A model generated the notes under the pieces. The model was not told the origin of the DNA and did not search any database. It saw only the letters and a program-made list of their open reading frames with translations. Shown here in pieces: positions 1-8,160 of a DNA stretch of 64,000 bases. The stretch lies in the NCBI GenBank assembly GCA_037039685.1, contig JAWNGF010000002.1:6386001-6450000 (forward strand), in the 5' to 3' direction. Numbering within the stretch: position 1 is the first letter of the stretch; every line of letters starts with the position of its first letter. This DNA comes from Ceratobasidium sp. AG-K (taxonomy: Eukaryota > Basidiomycota > Agaricomycetes > Cantharellales > Ceratobasidiaceae). The position numbers were made by a program, and so were the translations under genes.

Positions 1-747
1 AAGATTGTACCAAGCAAATCACCCATTGCATCACCAGCTTTCTTTGTTAAGAAGCATCCAGATGAGAATGCAGAACCTATGACACCGGAGGAACTTTTGC
101 AACTGGCAGTTGACCTCAGAGGGGTCAATAGGATCACTATACCTGATCAATTCCCTTTGCCACTGCAGGAGGATCTTCTGGAAAAATTAAAGGAAGCTAA
201 AATTTTCTCAAAATTGGACTTACAGCAAGGTTTCAATAACATTTGAATCAAAGAAAGCAATCAATGGAAAACAGTGTTCAGAACCAAGGAAGGACACTAT
301 GAATACAGGGTCATGCCATCTGGACTCATGAATGCTCCAGCAATCTTCCATGATATAAAGGACATCTCAGTAGTGATCTGCATTGATGACATTCTCATCT
401 TCTGAAAGGACCAGGAACAACATGTAAAAGATGTCAGGGAGGTACTCAAGCAATTAGAAGAAAATAACCTCTTCCTGAAGATCACAAAATGCAAATTCTT
501 TATTACCATGGTCACCTTTGTTGGTATTGTCATCACACCTGAAGGAATCTCCATGGAAAAAGACAAAATCAAGGCAATATTGGAATGGTGCATCCCAAAA
601 ACAGTCAAACAAGTACAGGCTTTCTTAGGCTTTGCAAACTTCTACTGGCAATTTGTGCAAAACATCAGCAGTATTGTTAAACCATTAACCAAACTCACAA
701 GAAAAGAGCAGAAGTGGGAATGGGGTGTAGAACAACAACAAGCCTTT
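1..747 (+). pseudogene. pol: Element C pol, reverse transcriptase part (broken)
   Basis: Reverse transcriptase of a Ty3/gypsy Pol, open from the first base of the window. The order SKSPIASP, FFVKK, DLRGVN, KIFSKLDLQQGFNN, FRTKEG and the catalytic box read as CIDD (usually YIDD) is clear, followed by FLGFANFY near 620-650. TGA stops lie at 244-246 and 403-405. Compared with the intact copies, a short in-frame deletion after the NAPAIF motif removes the RYMNHIF-like segment. The frame stops at 747, where a solo B LTR entered with duplication CCTTT (743-747 and 8161-8165), and resumes at 8166 as RNase H. Non-functional. Confidence 0.85.
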
Positions 748-875
748 TGTTGTGAGCCAGCTCACTCCATCAGACTCGTCTTGTGCCTTGCCCGCCTGTC
801 CTTGTGTCTGTTGTCCTGTATGTATGTTGTTTGTCTTTTCCTGTGCTGCGTTGCCACCTTCTTGTGGTTATTCTG

Positions 876-1287
876 TGTCATGAGCTGACTAAGCTCAGAC
901 ATTTTATTCTGATTTTATATCTTTTTTTCCGAACACTTTCCTTTTTAGGTACAAATGTCCTCTGGCGCTTCACTTGTATCATGTGATGTATTTGTCTTTT
1001 CATTTGATATTAGTGATACTTCCGGAACTTCCAGAATGTCGAGTCATACCTCTTATCTCACTTATCATTGGTTGTACTTGGCTTTCCCACACTGATAGAT
1101 GATGACGTGGCCTTGATCTCACATGTATATAAACCCATAGGTCAAGCCGGTTAACAACAAGGCTTGACCTCTTCTCCACTAGGACTTGCCTATTCAACTC
1201 TTTTACTATCACTGCTCCTTGGGTTCTAAGACTTGTCTAAGTCAAACCCCTTAACTCTTATATACCTAATTGACCCAAGTTGGGACA
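876..1287 (+). repeat. 5' LTR of A1
   Basis: Starts TGTCATGAGC and ends GGGACA; 412 bp, matching 7404-7815. It contains the core promoter (TATATAAA at 1126-1133) and the start of R. Relative to the 3' LTR it has lost several CpG dinucleotides to TpG or CpA. Confidence 0.95.
1126..1170 (+). promoter_or_regulatory. A1 core promoter, U3/R hairpin and self-primer
   Basis: TATATAAA at 1126-1133 is followed 33 bp later by AAGGCTTGACCT (1159-1170), the predicted 5' end of the transcript. Just upstream is the inverted copy AGGTCAAGCC (1139-1148), so the two arms form a 10-bp inverted repeat around the predicted start. The 12 bases at 1159-1170 are exactly complementary to the primer-binding site after the LTR, as in Tf1-type self-priming. 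The start site is inferred, not measured. Confidence 0.7.
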
Positions 1288-1301
1288 TTAGGTCAAGCCT
1301 T
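1288..1301 (+). other. A1 primer-binding site (self-priming type)
   Basis: TTAGGTCAAGCCTT follows the 5' LTR directly. Bases 1290-1301 are the reverse complement of 1159-1170, the inferred first bases of the element's own RNA. I recognise no tRNA 3' end here. The same relation holds in A2 and A3. Confidence 0.75.
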
Positions 1302-1721
1302 TCCTAGCATTGGCTTTAAGCCCCTGCTCTTCCACCAAGTAGATAGAACGTACACGGGAAAACGGGCATAGTACAACAGACAAAGAGCTATACTTGATAT
1401 AGACCAGTAGTCCCACGTCGCTATATGCTGTCAGTGAACCCAATCGTTATCCTCTTTCGGGTCATAGTGGCCTTATTCAGCTAAATACACCCTTACTCTG
1501 TTATACACTGTCGCTATCATGCCCGCCCAAGGCTGTTGATAACTGATAAGATCAGAAAAGGAGTATATAAAGCAAAAGCTTAGCGCCTAGCACCCTTCAC
1601 ATCCAAACCAACATCTCGAGGAAGCCAGATCCTCTCAAGCAAAAACTGGAAAGTGGTCAGAGCACCACCCAAGTTAACACTCTCATCCATCAAGAACCAC
1701 ATCAATTTCTCGTTTCCATCA
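1302..1721 (+). other. A1 leader before intron 1, with internal TATA motif
   Basis: Non-coding leader of family A. It contains GAGTATATAAAGC (TATA at about 1563), conserved in A2 and nearly conserved in A3, which resembles a second core promoter downstream of the primer-binding site. Two AUGs (1425-1427 and 1519-1521) are ACG in the younger copy A2, so they look like products of CpG decay. No gene is seen. Confidence 0.5.
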
Positions 1722-1790
1722 GTACGCACTAAAAAGGGACTAATTAGTAACTAACTAATTAACCTTAAAAGTGTTCCCTGCATTTTTTAG
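1722..1790 (+). other. Intron 1 of A1 leader/ORF0 (69 nt)
   Basis: GTACGC at the 5' end, a CTAAC branch-site-like motif at 1751-1755 and TTTTTTAG at the 3' end. The same 69-nt segment is present in A3 (complement 62567-62635) but exactly absent from A2, where the flanking bases are joined (24679/24680). The ends share no more than a base or so of homology, so a random deletion is a poorer explanation than reverse transcription of a spliced RNA. Confidence 0.75.
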
Positions 1791-2606
1791 CCTCTGCAAA
1801 GCAGTCTTTAGACTAAAAGACTTTGTCCTCGATCTAGACACCAAAGTCGACAAATTAAACAGTCGAATTGAAGTACTAGAAGAAGATCAAGTCGAACAAG
1901 CAGAGGATCTAAGGATCCAACGTACCAGAAACGACGAAAACTATAATCAACTTGAAGCCGATTATCAATCTCTTCATTCAAGGCTCAAGTTCATCGAAAT
2001 CAACCTTGACAACACCAACAAGCAACAAGCCAATCAAGACCATGTCCAAAGCTTAAATCTAACTGACACCAATATTGAAGTCGAGCGCTTACAAGAACAA
2101 ACCCGCGTCTTGATCAAGAATTGCGACCAACTCATCAAAATCCAAGAAAAACACACTCGAAAGGTCGAAAATCTCATCAACAACAACAAACGTCAGTGGC
2201 GTACCATTGAAACCCTTAAGGACAAAATCAAGGGCAAATACTGTCATCTCGCAGCAGAAGTGCGTATTCCTATTAACCAGGATTACCGCCTTCTAAATCA
2301 CCTTGATACCATCGCACCCAACCCTTTTCAGTGGGACCAAGACCTCGACTCACACAGGAACAACATAGGGAACAGCTTAGACTAGAGTCCCTAAAACTCT
2401 TTATTGAAGACGTTCATCGTAACTACATATACAAACAGTACGACAAACTAGGAGTAATCAACGCGTTGTTCTTGGAGGACAAAAATCTTGAATTGATATT
2501 TCTGAGAAGTTTGCGCATCATCAAAGACAGAAGGGTTCGAAGAAAAATCCGGGATATTTTGTATGGTCTCGGCTCCCAATGGATTTCTATTTTTCCCCGC
2601 TCCATT
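1791..2606 (+). CDS. ORF0 of A1: coiled-coil protein upstream of gag, no AUG
   Basis: An open frame upstream of gag, conserved in all three A copies. The first part (1791-2330) encodes about 180 residues rich in E, K, Q, N and L with heptad-like spacing (DLDTKVDKLNSR, IEVERLQEQTRVLI, QLIKIQEKHTRKVENL), predicting a long coiled coil. The second part (from 2381, in another frame) encodes LESLKLFIEDVHRNY and ends RDILYGLGSQ. Removing a 50-nt GT-AG intron (2331-2380) joins the two parts in frame. There is no methionine codon in the frame, so the start is unknown; the apparent GTG at 1771 lies inside intron 1. In A2 and A3 the frame ends in TAA after GSQ. In A1 that codon is TGG, so the frame runs on into gag. 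I do not recognise the protein family. Confidence 0.6.
2331..2380 (+). other. Intron 2 of A1 ORF0 (50 nt)
   Basis: GTGGGACC at the 5' end, CTCAC at 2349-2353 as a possible branch site, and CTTAG at the 3' end. Splicing joins frame CA|A and restores the downstream coding frame. The 50-nt intron is present in A2 (25220-25269). A 49-nt version with the same borders is in A3 (complement 61978-62026), where the missing base falls inside the intron and the spliced frame is kept. Confidence 0.65.
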
Positions 2607-3959
2607 ATGTCGAGAGCCCCATCACCTAGTCAAGGGGGATTTACCCAAATTTCAGCAACATCCGGACCCGATGTAGTTGCACATGCAATCAATGCCTTAA
2701 TAGACAAAGTGCAAAAAATTAACGGACATATTAATGCCTTAAATGGTATCACTTCTACCTTAGAACAAGGCATTGACAATAACATTGCTGATATCCATGC
2801 TATTCAAAATCAAACGGCACAAATTGCACCACTTCACCAATTAATGAATGCAGTGTCTCAATCACTTGCAAACCTGGGTGCAACACCCTCAACCACTGCG
2901 TCAACAACCACCCCAGGATACAAACTCAAAATGCATCCCCCAGAAGAATTTTCTGGAGATGTAGATAAATTTGACGAGTTTAAGTCGCAATGTACTTTGT
3001 ACATAAACCACACATCCCCACAAGCAACCACAGAACAAAAAATTACCTATATCATGGGTTATTGCAAGGGGCCTGCCTATGTATGGATGCAACCTGGAAT
3101 TGATGCAGACACGGCAACAAGGGGAGCAACAATTTGGCTACACGACATGGATGAATTCTGGAACGAAATGCAAGCCAGGTTTGGCGATGTTCACAAGATT
3201 GATCGATATAGGCAACTATACAAGAAATTGACCCAGAAGAACTCTGTCCAAGATTACCTACGAGACTTCGTTACTTATTCATCGGTACTCAGGTACACTG
3301 ATCGAGTACTTCGGGATGATTTCTATGACGGTCTTAAAGATGAAATCAAGATGGCCATGGTGGCACAGAACTTTAAACCCCATGAAATAACAAGGACATT
3401 CAATCAAGTTCGTGAAAGAGCCCTGGAAATCGACTCCACAATGAATGCCATTAATGCACCAAAAAGATTGCAAAACCCACAATCCAGCACTTTGAAACAA
3501 ACTACTTCCAAAACAACCACAAACACCCCAAGCACCTCACTGGGTCAAAGATTCAACATAAACGATCGTGTCTTTATGTCAAAACCTACAGGAGGGGTGC
3601 AATATGGCAAAATCTCAAGCATTACCAGGAATGCGAAGGGCCGCCTCATTCCACAGATCTCCTGGGACGATGGGACAAAAGGAAATGTCCCTTTTGGAGC
3701 AATTCAAAAAGACACCCGAACTAGTACCTTCAACGCTCCAATTATTCAAACACCCAAATTGTCCACTCCTGCTAAAGACCCCAATGCAATGGATCTTGAT
3801 GGAAAAGGAAAAGGACCAATGATTTGCTTCACCTGCGGTGGCAAGGGACACTCAGCAAGAGTCTGTCCTTCCAAGAATACAGCCTCAGGGTTTGAAGCTC
3901 AGATTGAAGAAATCTCTTCAGACATTGAATTGGGAAAAGACGTCACCGAGGCTTATTAA
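2607..3959 (+). CDS. gag: Gag of A1 (450 aa), intact
   Basis: Structural Gag that forms the virus-like particle and packages RNA. The chosen start is the ATG of MSRAPSPSQGG, also used by A2 and A3 (MSKAPSP); the open frame extends upstream only because A1 lost the ORF0 stop. The N-terminus has a short helical region (HAINALIDKVQKINGHINAL). The middle is a typical Ty3 Gag domain (HPPEEFSGDVDKFDEFKSQC, MQARFGDVHKIDRYRQLYKKL, DDFYDGLKDEIK). The C-terminus carries a CCHC zinc knuckle, CFTCGGKGHSARVC. It ends 35 bases before the pol ATG. Pol is in the -1 frame relative to gag, and that frame is open back through the gag stop, so frameshifting or reinitiation are both possible. Confidence 0.92.
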   Translation: MSRAPSPSQGGFTQISATSGPDVVAHAINALIDKVQKINGHINALNGITSTLEQGIDNNIADIHAIQNQTAQIAPLHQLMNAVSQSLANLGATPSTTASTTTPGYKLKMHPPEEFSGDVDKFDEFKSQCTLYINHTSPQATTEQKITYIMGYCKGPAYVWMQPGIDADTATRGATIWLHDMDEFWNEMQARFGDVHKIDRYRQLYKKLTQKNSVQDYLRDFVTYSSVLRYTDRVLRDDFYDGLKDEIKMAMVAQNFKPHEITRTFNQVRERALEIDSTMNAINAPKRLQNPQSSTLKQTTSKTTTNTPSTSLGQRFNINDRVFMSKPTGGVQYGKISSITRNAKGRLIPQISWDDGTKGNVPFGAIQKDTRTSTFNAPIIQTPKLSTPAKDPNAMDLDGKGKGPMICFTCGGKGHSARVCPSKNTASGFEAQIEEISSDIELGKDVTEAY

Positions 3960-3994
3960 GGAGCCAAGTACTCGGTGATATATTAGCTGGTAAT

Positions 3995-6900
3995 ATGGAT
4001 GAACTGGAAATCATGTCAATATCAAATGAAAACCAATTATACCTTGATTTCACCGCTCATCCACTAGCTACAGCTCCTGATTCTAAGTCAGTTAACAGAT
4101 CAAAAAAATTCTCTGGACAAGCACTCCTCGACTGCGGCGCAACCTCCTGTTTTATCAACCCTTCCCTAGCAAAAGAGGCAAACCTCCCCCTTTTCCAACA
4201 TGAAAAACCAAAGACTCTGCGAGTTATAGACGGACGAGAAGTCTTGTCTGGAAAAGTCACCCACTATACCAAATTTAAGCTTGTCATGGGAACACATTCC
4301 AGCGAAATAGAATGTCATGTCACAAACATTGGAAGACACCCTATTGTACTCGGGATGTCATGGCTCAAGAAACACAACCCACAAATTAATTGGAAAAATA
4401 GGACAATTGCATACACAAGCAAATTCTGCTCAAAAAACTGCCTAGCAATCCCATCTACACTCCAAATTGCAGCTGAAACTACATTACCAGAGGAATACAA
4501 AGAGTTCGCAGATGTATTTGACAAATCCAGATTAGAAGAACTCCCACCTCACAGGCCCACTGACATTACGCTCGACCTCCTACCAGAAGCCAAACTAAAG
4601 CACGGCCCTATTTACAAAACGTCCCCAGCTGAAGACAAGGAAATGAAGAAAGTACTAGAAACCCTGATCCAAAGAGGACACATTCAGATTTCTAAGTCCC
4701 CTTTGGCTTCCCCGGTTCTGTTTGTCAAAAAACCACATCCAGAAGACCCAAGCAACCCAGAGTTACGCTTTTGTGTTGACTACAGATATGTGAATTCACT
4801 ATGCAAGTTCAATGCAAGTGGAATACCACTACTGGACCAATGGTTAAGGGCCCTGGAAGGATTTGTCATTGGCACCACTCTAGACTTGGCACAGGGATTC
4901 CACCAAACCCAAATAGCAGCAGGCCATGAATGGAAAACGGCATTCAAAACTCAATACGGCATGTACAAATGGAAAGTCATGCCCTTCGGTCTCAAAAACT
5001 CTCCATCAAGTTTCCAGTCCCTGCTCAATTCTATATTCAGGGACATTATGGGGGTTTTTGTACTCGTATACATTGATGATATCTTTGTTTTTTCCAAACA
5101 AGTCGAAGATCATCCAGGACACGTGAATGAGGTGCTAAGAAGACTAAGGGAACACAAGCTGGTTGCAAAATTGAGAAAATGCAAGTTCCACCAAACCAAA
5201 CTGGACTGGGTGGGATTGGTCATTTCCAATAAAGGAATCGAAACGGATCAGGAAAAGGTCACGGCGGCTATGAATTGGAAGGCTCCCAAGAATGTCAAAC
5301 AAGTCCAAGAGTTCCTAGGATTCATCAATTTCTATCGAAGATTCATCCAAGACTTTGCCGGCAAAGCTAGACCTCTATATAACCTACTCAAGAAGGATCA
5401 AAAGTGGCAATGGACAAGCAAAGAACAAGAGGCCATGAACGCACTAAAAAAGGCTCTTAAGGAGGCACCTGTAATGATGCAGCCCGATCAAAAAAAGGAA
5501 TTTTTCCTCGAGACCGACGCGTCGGGATTTGCCACAGGAGCAGTTTTGTCACAGAAGGATGAAGAAGGGAAATTACACCCTGTAGCGTTTCTTTCCAAAT
5601 CACTAAACCCGGCTGAACAAAACTACGACATTTTCGACAAAGAACTATTGGCAATCATTAGAGCCTTCAAAGAATGGCGGCACTTACTCCAAGGCACAGA
5701 AAAGGCCATTCAAGTGATAACAGATCACAAAAATTTGGAATACTTCTCATCGTCCAAACAATTGAACCAACGCCAGATCCGCTGGATGAATTTCTTGGTA
5801 GACTTCAACTTCCAAATCTTGTACAGGCCAGGAAGCCAAAACACAAAAGCAGACATTCTCTCGAGGCGATATGACCTAGAACCTTTGGGGGGGGTAGAGA
5901 ACCAAGTTCTCCTCAAACCAGACATTTTTATTTCGGCTATTACCCCTGACCAGGAGATTAACGATCTAATCAGAGAAGCAATCCTCGAAGATCCCAGATT
6001 AGAAGAAGCCCACAATAAGCTGAGAAACGGAGAAAAAGTCAAAGATTGGGAATACAGAGAAGGACTCCTAATGTTCAAAGGAAAGATCTTTGTCCCCAAA
6101 GATGAAACCGTCAGAAACCTGATATTGGAATCGCGCCATGACAATATTACAGCTGGGCATCCTGGACAAGCAAGAACATTGGAATTGGTCTCCAGAACTT
6201 ACTACTGGCCAACCATGAAGAAATTTGTCAACTCCTATGTGTCACACTGCAAAACATGCATTCGAGTTAAACCATCAAACCAACTCCCCACAGGATTACT
6301 GCGTCCTTTACATATTCCTGAGAGACCTTGGGAAGAAATCTCCTATGACATGATTGTAGGGCTCCCAGAATCAGAAGGATATGACGCAATCTTAACAGTA
6401 GTAGATTGGTTCTCCAAGATGGCACACTATCTCCCTTGCAAATCAACGGCCACAGCAGTAGACATAGCCAATATCTTTGTGGCAAACATTTGGAAACTTC
6501 ATGGCACCCCAAAAGCAACAGTCTCAGATAGAGGATCCACTTTCAACTCAAAGTTCATTAGGCATCTGTACAAGCGGTTGGACGTAAAACCTACCTTCAG
6601 CACAGCATACCATCCAAGGACAGACGGACAGTCAGAACGGGCAAACCAAGTCGTCGAAATCTTTATCAGGGCTTTTGCCAACCATAGGCAAAACGACTGG
6701 GTGGCCTTGCTCCCTATGGCAGAATTTGCTTACAACAATGGAACCCAAGCATCCACTGGCAAAACCCCTTTCCAAATCTGCCGGGGTTTCAACCCTAGAA
6801 TGAACATCGGGGAACAATCAGACTATACTGTTCCTGAAGCCGATGCCCATGCAGAATTCCTGTTGAAAGGATATGACGAAGTCAAAGCCGCCCTCATCCT

Positions 6901-7393
6901 AGCAAATCAGTCCTATAAACACTACTTTGATAAAGGAGCAAAAGAACCAGAAGAGATAAACCCGGGAGATAAAGTCTGGCTCAATCATCAGAACATTTCC
7001 ACAGACAGACACTCAATAAAACTCTCCCACAAAGTTTTAGGCCCTTACAAAGTAATGGAAAAAGTAGGGACTCATGCCTTTAGACTGGAATTACCAAAAT
7101 CAATGAAAATTCATCCTGTCTTCCATGTCATGCTGCTCAAGAAATTCCACTCTGATCCCCACGGCCGCGAACCCGCTCAACCACCCCCTATTGTCACACA
7201 AGATGGAGAAGAAGAATGGGAAGTTGAAGAGATCCTTAACTCCAAGAAAATCCGCTGCCAACTCCACTATTACATTAAGTGGAAAGGGTACTCTCATGCA
7301 GACAACTCCTGGCAGTCAAAGGAAGATCTCAAGAACGCTCCCGAACTAGTTGATAAATTTCACAAACTCCATCCCACCGCGCCAGGCCCTTAG
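3995..7393 (+). CDS. pol: Pol of A1 (1132 aa), intact
   Basis: Polyprotein with all Ty3/gypsy domains in order. Protease active site is LLDCGATSCFI at about residue 45 (DCGA instead of DSG/DTG). Reverse transcriptase has YIDD at 359-362. RNase H begins with ETDASG at about 506. Integrase has the HHCC finger with H715 and C752/C755, and a D,D-35-E triad D785, D845, E881. A C-terminal chromodomain (about 1070-1120) has EWEVEEIL, YYIKWKGY and NSW, so its aromatic positions are present. Likely targets chromatin. A TGG in place of the CGG seen in A2 changes R to W in the integrase core (VVDWFSK), and AAA/CAA changes elsewhere also look like CpG decay. Expressed from the LTR promoter. Confidence 0.95.
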   Translation: MDELEIMSISNENQLYLDFTAHPLATAPDSKSVNRSKKFSGQALLDCGATSCFINPSLAKEANLPLFQHEKPKTLRVIDGREVLSGKVTHYTKFKLVMGTHSSEIECHVTNIGRHPIVLGMSWLKKHNPQINWKNRTIAYTSKFCSKNCLAIPSTLQIAAETTLPEEYKEFADVFDKSRLEELPPHRPTDITLDLLPEAKLKHGPIYKTSPAEDKEMKKVLETLIQRGHIQISKSPLASPVLFVKKPHPEDPSNPELRFCVDYRYVNSLCKFNASGIPLLDQWLRALEGFVIGTTLDLAQGFHQTQIAAGHEWKTAFKTQYGMYKWKVMPFGLKNSPSSFQSLLNSIFRDIMGVFVLVYIDDIFVFSKQVEDHPGHVNEVLRRLREHKLVAKLRKCKFHQTKLDWVGLVISNKGIETDQEKVTAAMNWKAPKNVKQVQEFLGFINFYRRFIQDFAGKARPLYNLLKKDQKWQWTSKEQEAMNALKKALKEAPVMMQPDQKKEFFLETDASGFATGAVLSQKDEEGKLHPVAFLSKSLNPAEQNYDIFDKELLAIIRAFKEWRHLLQGTEKAIQVITDHKNLEYFSSSKQLNQRQIRWMNFLVDFNFQILYRPGSQNTKADILSRRYDLEPLGGVENQVLLKPDIFISAITPDQEINDLIREAILEDPRLEEAHNKLRNGEKVKDWEYREGLLMFKGKIFVPKDETVRNLILESRHDNITAGHPGQARTLELVSRTYYWPTMKKFVNSYVSHCKTCIRVKPSNQLPTGLLRPLHIPERPWEEISYDMIVGLPESEGYDAILTVVDWFSKMAHYLPCKSTATAVDIANIFVANIWKLHGTPKATVSDRGSTFNSKFIRHLYKRLDVKPTFSTAYHPRTDGQSERANQVVEIFIRAFANHRQNDWVALLPMAEFAYNNGTQASTGKTPFQICRGFNPRMNIGEQSDYTVPEADAHAEFLLKGYDEVKAALILANQSYKHYFDKGAKEPEEINPGDKVWLNHQNISTDRHSIKLSHKVLGPYKVMEKVGTHAFRLELPKSMKIHPVFHVMLLKKFHSDPHGREPAQPPPIVTQDGEEEWEVEEILNSKKIRCQLHYYIKWKGYSHADNSWQSKEDLKNAPELVDKFHKLHPTAPGP

Positions 7394-7403
7394 GAGGGGG
7401 TAA
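7391..7403 (+). other. A1 polypurine tract
   Basis: TAGGAGGGGGTAA overlaps the pol stop codon and abuts the 3' LTR; it would prime plus-strand DNA synthesis. The same tract is found in A2 (30288-30301). Confidence 0.8.
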
Positions 7404-7815
7404 TGTCATGAGCTGACTAAGCTCAGACATTTTATTCTGATTGTATATCTTTTTTTCCGAACACTTTCCTTTTTTGGTACAAATGTCCTCTGGCGCTTAA
7501 CTTGTATCATGTGATGTATTTGTCTTTTCATTTGATATTAGTGATACTTCCGGAACTTCCAGAATGTCGAGTCATACCTCTTATCTCGCTTATCATTGGT
7601 TGTACTCGGCTTTCCCACACCGATAGATGATGACGTGGCCTTGATCTCACATGTATATAAACCCATAGGTCAAGCCGGTTAACGACAAGGCTTGACCTCT
7701 TCTCCACTAGGACTTGCCTATTCAACTCTTTTACTATCACTGCTCCTTGGGTTCTAAGACTTGTCTAAGTCAAACCCCTTAACTCTTATATACCTAATTG
7801 ACCCAAGTCGGGACA
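7404..7815 (+). repeat. 3' LTR of A1
   Basis: 412 bp, TGTCATGAGC to GGGACA, followed by the target duplication TTCTG (7816-7820). It keeps CpG at sites changed in the 5' LTR. Confidence 0.95.
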
Positions 7816-8160
7816 TTCTGTTACATTGTGTAACGTGGCTGTGCTTTGTACAAGTCATGTCTGTTCATACAGCATGACTCACATGGACACTCCTGATTGG
7901 TAGACTGCTTTGACTCATGTGGCTGCGCTTTGTATGACTCAGCCTCCCTTTGATATATATATAGAGGACCAACAAGCCTGGTAAACCCAGCTTGTTTTGT
8001 CTTGTCAAACATCCCCTTTGAGTGACACTTAGAACCACCCCTACCCTTTAGAGCCTACAGACACTTAAGTGTGTTGCGGTTCAAGAGGTCACTTAGGTCT
8101 TAGTGCCATCCACTCTCCCTTGCAGCTTGTCTCAGAGCCACTAAGAAGAAGCTTACAACA

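Larger units (their letters stand above)
876..7815 (+). mobile_element. Element A1: full-length Ty3/gypsy chromovirus, family A
   Basis: Complete element of 6,940 bp with two 412-bp LTRs and target duplication TTCTG. Order: LTR, self-primer binding site, leader with intron 1, ORF0, gag (2607-3959), pol (3995-7393), polypurine tract, LTR. Gag and Pol are both open without stops. The LTRs differ at about eight positions (roughly 2%). Five of these are CpG in the 3' LTR but TpG or CpA in the 5' LTR, so the insertion is not the newest. It lies inside a solo B LTR that is itself inside element C. Confidence 0.95.
748..8160 (+). mobile_element. Solo B-family LTR, split by element A1
   Basis: A single B-type LTR begins TGTTGTGAGCC at 748 and ends CTTACAACA at 8160, with target duplication CCTTT on both sides. 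Element A1 inserted inside it (duplication TTCTG, 871-875 and 7816-7820). The LTR itself is therefore 748-875 plus 7821-8160, about 468 bp, the length of the other B LTRs. No internal B sequence accompanies it, so it is a solo LTR left by LTR-LTR recombination. It sits in the RNase H region of element C, and its TATA-like stretch is near 7950. Confidence 0.9.

Noticed and set aside
1771..1790. GTG at 1771 as the start of ORF0
   Set aside because: It lies inside the proposed intron 1 and is absent from A2; GTG is also an unlikely start in a fungus.
2331..2606. Gag of A1 starting at 2331
   Set aside because: The codon there is GTG inside intron 2; A2 and A3 have a stop between this region and the conserved MS[R/K]APSP start.
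7528..7740. Small ORFs inside the LTRs on either strand
   Set aside because: They repeat with every LTR copy, cover promoter and R/U5 sequence and have no coding features.
876..7815. RIP of the ascomycete (CpA) type
   Set aside because: The differences I could read between the LTRs are mainly at CpG, and gag and pol remain open.
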